13,772 bases of DNA from an uncultured Prevotellaceae bacterium (lineage in GTDB: Bacteria; Bacteroidota; Bacteroidia; Bacteroidales; Bacteroidaceae). Under the pieces are notes generated by a model that saw only the letters and a program-made list of their open reading frames with translations, searched no databases and was not told where the DNA came from. Each line of letters opens with the position of its first letter. The stretch's first letter is position 1. A program made the translations under genes and the position numbers. Below, piece after piece: positions 13,729 through 13,772 of this stretch. The stretch is from positions 1 to 13,772 of the forward strand of contig CAMJRQ010000004.1 of assembly GCA_946408305.1 (NCBI GenBank), given 5' to 3'.

Positions 13729-13772
13729 TTTCCCATTTGGAGGACTCTTTTACTGGAAGAAATCCTCGGAGC

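Overview
The window looks like chromosomal DNA from a GC-rich member of the Bacteroidales, most likely Prevotellaceae (inference). The evidence is threefold. Promoters fit the Bacteroidota pattern (TTTG, about 20 bases, then TAnnTTTG) upstream of several genes. The protein families are typical of the phylum: a TonB-dependent receptor with DUF4249, a Tat-type Gfo/Idh/MocA oxidoreductase, and a secreted protein with a Por-type C-terminal tail. Start sites lack clear Shine-Dalgarno sequences. No tRNA, rRNA, CRISPR array, transposase or integrase was seen.

Layout. 1-34 is the end of a terminator for a plus-strand gene outside the window. 35-630 is a gene-free, repeat-rich stretch that ends in a strong terminator for the minus-strand genes. 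666-3822 holds four minus-strand genes: uridine kinase, an MltF-like lytic transglycosylase lipoprotein, a secreted protein with a sorting-like tail, and a small secreted protein. 3823-4356 is an AT-rich regulatory gap with a possible Crp/Fnr-type site. 4357-4848 is a plus-strand secreted F5/8 type C-like protein followed by a perfect 13-bp-stem terminator. 4946-11929 is a four-gene minus-strand operon with a near-consensus promoter at 11968-11999: Gfo/Idh/MocA oxidoreductase, TonB-dependent receptor (TTG start), DUF4249 lipoprotein, and a macroglobulin-like protein with a degenerate plug segment. 12030-12824 is a second repeat-rich stretch. 12825-13601 is a plus-strand periplasmic glycerophosphodiester phosphodiesterase, followed by a cluster of three hairpins.

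The operon probably forms an outer-membrane uptake or surface system. The receptor would be the TonB-driven pore, the DUF4249 lipoprotein and macroglobulin-like protein would be envelope partners, and the oxidoreductase would act on a sugar-like compound. The substrate cannot be read from the sequence.

The most unusual content is intergenic. A 255-bp element occurs twice in inverted, gapless alignment (83-337 and 12086-12340, 220 of 255 matches by hand count) and brackets almost all the genes. A 62-bp element occurs twice in direct orientation with one mismatch. A three-hairpin module occurs twice, on either side of the phosphodiesterase gene, with paired changes in one stem. A 184-bp segment has imperfect terminal inverted repeats. 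A 78-bp promoter-bearing unit is tandemly duplicated in front of the phosphodiesterase gene. Together these suggest several families of small non-coding repeats dispersed in this genome.
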